Positions 46,725-47,041 of a stretch of 47,041 bases of DNA are shown here, in pieces (the stretch's first letter is position 1; the number at the start of each line of letters is the position of its first letter). This DNA comes from Dehalococcoidia bacterium (GTDB lineage: Bacteria; Chloroflexota; Dehalococcoidia; Lucifugimonadales; Lucifugimonadaceae). A model generated the notes under the pieces. The model did no database searches. It saw nothing but the letters and a program-made list of their open reading frames with translations, and was not told the DNA's origin. The translations under genes and the position numbers were made by a program. The DNA is taken from NCBI GenBank assembly GCA_030747175.1, contig JASLLE010000011.1:1-47041 (forward strand), written 5' to 3'.

Positions 46725-47041
46725 CTAGCCCAGGTAGCGGGCCTCCAGCACGGTTTCTTTGTAGCTGTCGCCATCGCGTTCGACCCTGTACGCCCGTGCG
46801 TCTGGATCCTGCGTCACGATCTCGTGCAGCTCGTCGCCGATGTAGTGCAGCGCGCAGTGGTCGTCCGTGGCGATCCCGTTCGATACCTCGCCGCTGGCGA
46901 TCAGGGCGCGATACGTGGCCGGCCGATCCGGGTGCGAGCCGTAGTGGGTTGAGTTGCTGCCCTTCAGAAAACCCGTGCATTTGAGCGCCGTGAGGCCCTC
47001 GGGGATCGAGTCCGTGATGCAGTCATCGAACCAGCAGATCG
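46725..47041 (-). CDS. Peptidase E (S51 family)-like protein, C-terminal part
   Basis: The frame is open from the window edge to TAG at 46727-46725, about 105 residues. Key segments are ICWFDDCITDS, TGFLKGSNSTHYGSH, RPATYRALIASGEV, IATDDHCALHYIGDELHEIV and a final ARYLG. These match the C-terminal half of S51/peptidase E-type amidotransferase-fold proteins, which in Salmonella cleave Asp-X dipeptides. The catalytic Ser lies outside the window, so activity cannot be judged. Confidence 0.75.
   Translation of the reverse strand, partial: ICWFDDCITDSIPEGLTALKCTGFLKGSNSTHYGSHPDRPATYRALIASGEVSNGIATDDHCALHYIGDELHEIVTQDPDARAYRVERDGDSYKETVLEARYLG

Noticed and set aside
46645-46980. A 111-residue minus-strand frame at the right end
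   Set aside because: An Arg-rich translation without family; the neighbouring frame gives a convincing peptidase E C-terminus ending at 46725.

Overview
The window is one GC-rich bacterial chromosomal segment packed with housekeeping genes on both strands. Two transcriptional T-box leaders, frequent TTG starts with good Shine-Dalgarno sequences, holB followed by a RicT (PSP1) N-terminus, a type-2-like IleRS, and the presence of Ldh2, RidA and M81 family genes suggest a Chloroflexota bacterium, perhaps Dehalococcoidia/SAR202-like. That assignment is inference from gene style, not from a marker search. I see no rRNA, tRNA, phage, transposase or CRISPR.

Layout. 1-1.1 kb: the end of an M81 (MlrC) peptidase gene and a lipoprotein with a duplicated domain. 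1.3-8.2 kb: a tryptophan block (T-box, trpS, a tryptophan-rich leader peptide with competing hairpins, trpE, a degenerate cupin gene, trpG, trpD, trpC, trpF) without trpB or trpA. 8.2-12.4 kb: tandem repeats and a giant Ser/Thr kinase-ATPase whose kinase domain carries an in-frame palindromic repeat. 12.5-15.8 kb: cmk-plsC-glmS. 16-20.4 kb: cvpA, an HNH nuclease, and lysA-holB-ricT stub. 20.6-25.8 kb: selD, which reads through an in-frame UGA as selenocysteine, then a multi-GAF histidine kinase. 25.9-29.5 kb: ileS with its own T-box and a GVHH signature motif. 29.6-35.9 kb: a 2-hydroxyacid dehydrogenase, SRAP, a frameshifted metallo-beta-lactamase gene, Ldh2, a triple RidA-like fusion and fmt. 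36-40.5 kb: dnaA, a probable origin, obg, nadD and pyrE. 40.6-47 kb: gyrB, a DUF1294 protein, E1 alpha/beta of a 2-oxoacid dehydrogenase, a haloacid dehalogenase-like hydrolase and a partial peptidase E gene.

How the parts work together. The tryptophan block appears to be controlled at three levels: uncharged tRNA-Trp sensed by the T-box (specifier TGG, and UGGC facing the tRNA-Trp discriminator G); translation of a leader peptide with Trp-Trp-Val-Trp just before its stop; and feedback on TrpE. The leader ATG overlaps the trpS stop, so leader translation may be coupled to TrpRS synthesis. The ileS T-box has the matching ATC specifier and UGGU. The Sec-containing SelD implies a complete selenocysteine machinery elsewhere in the genome. 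Interspersed hairpin repeats sit mainly between convergent genes, and one unrelated palindromic element is inside the kinase gene.
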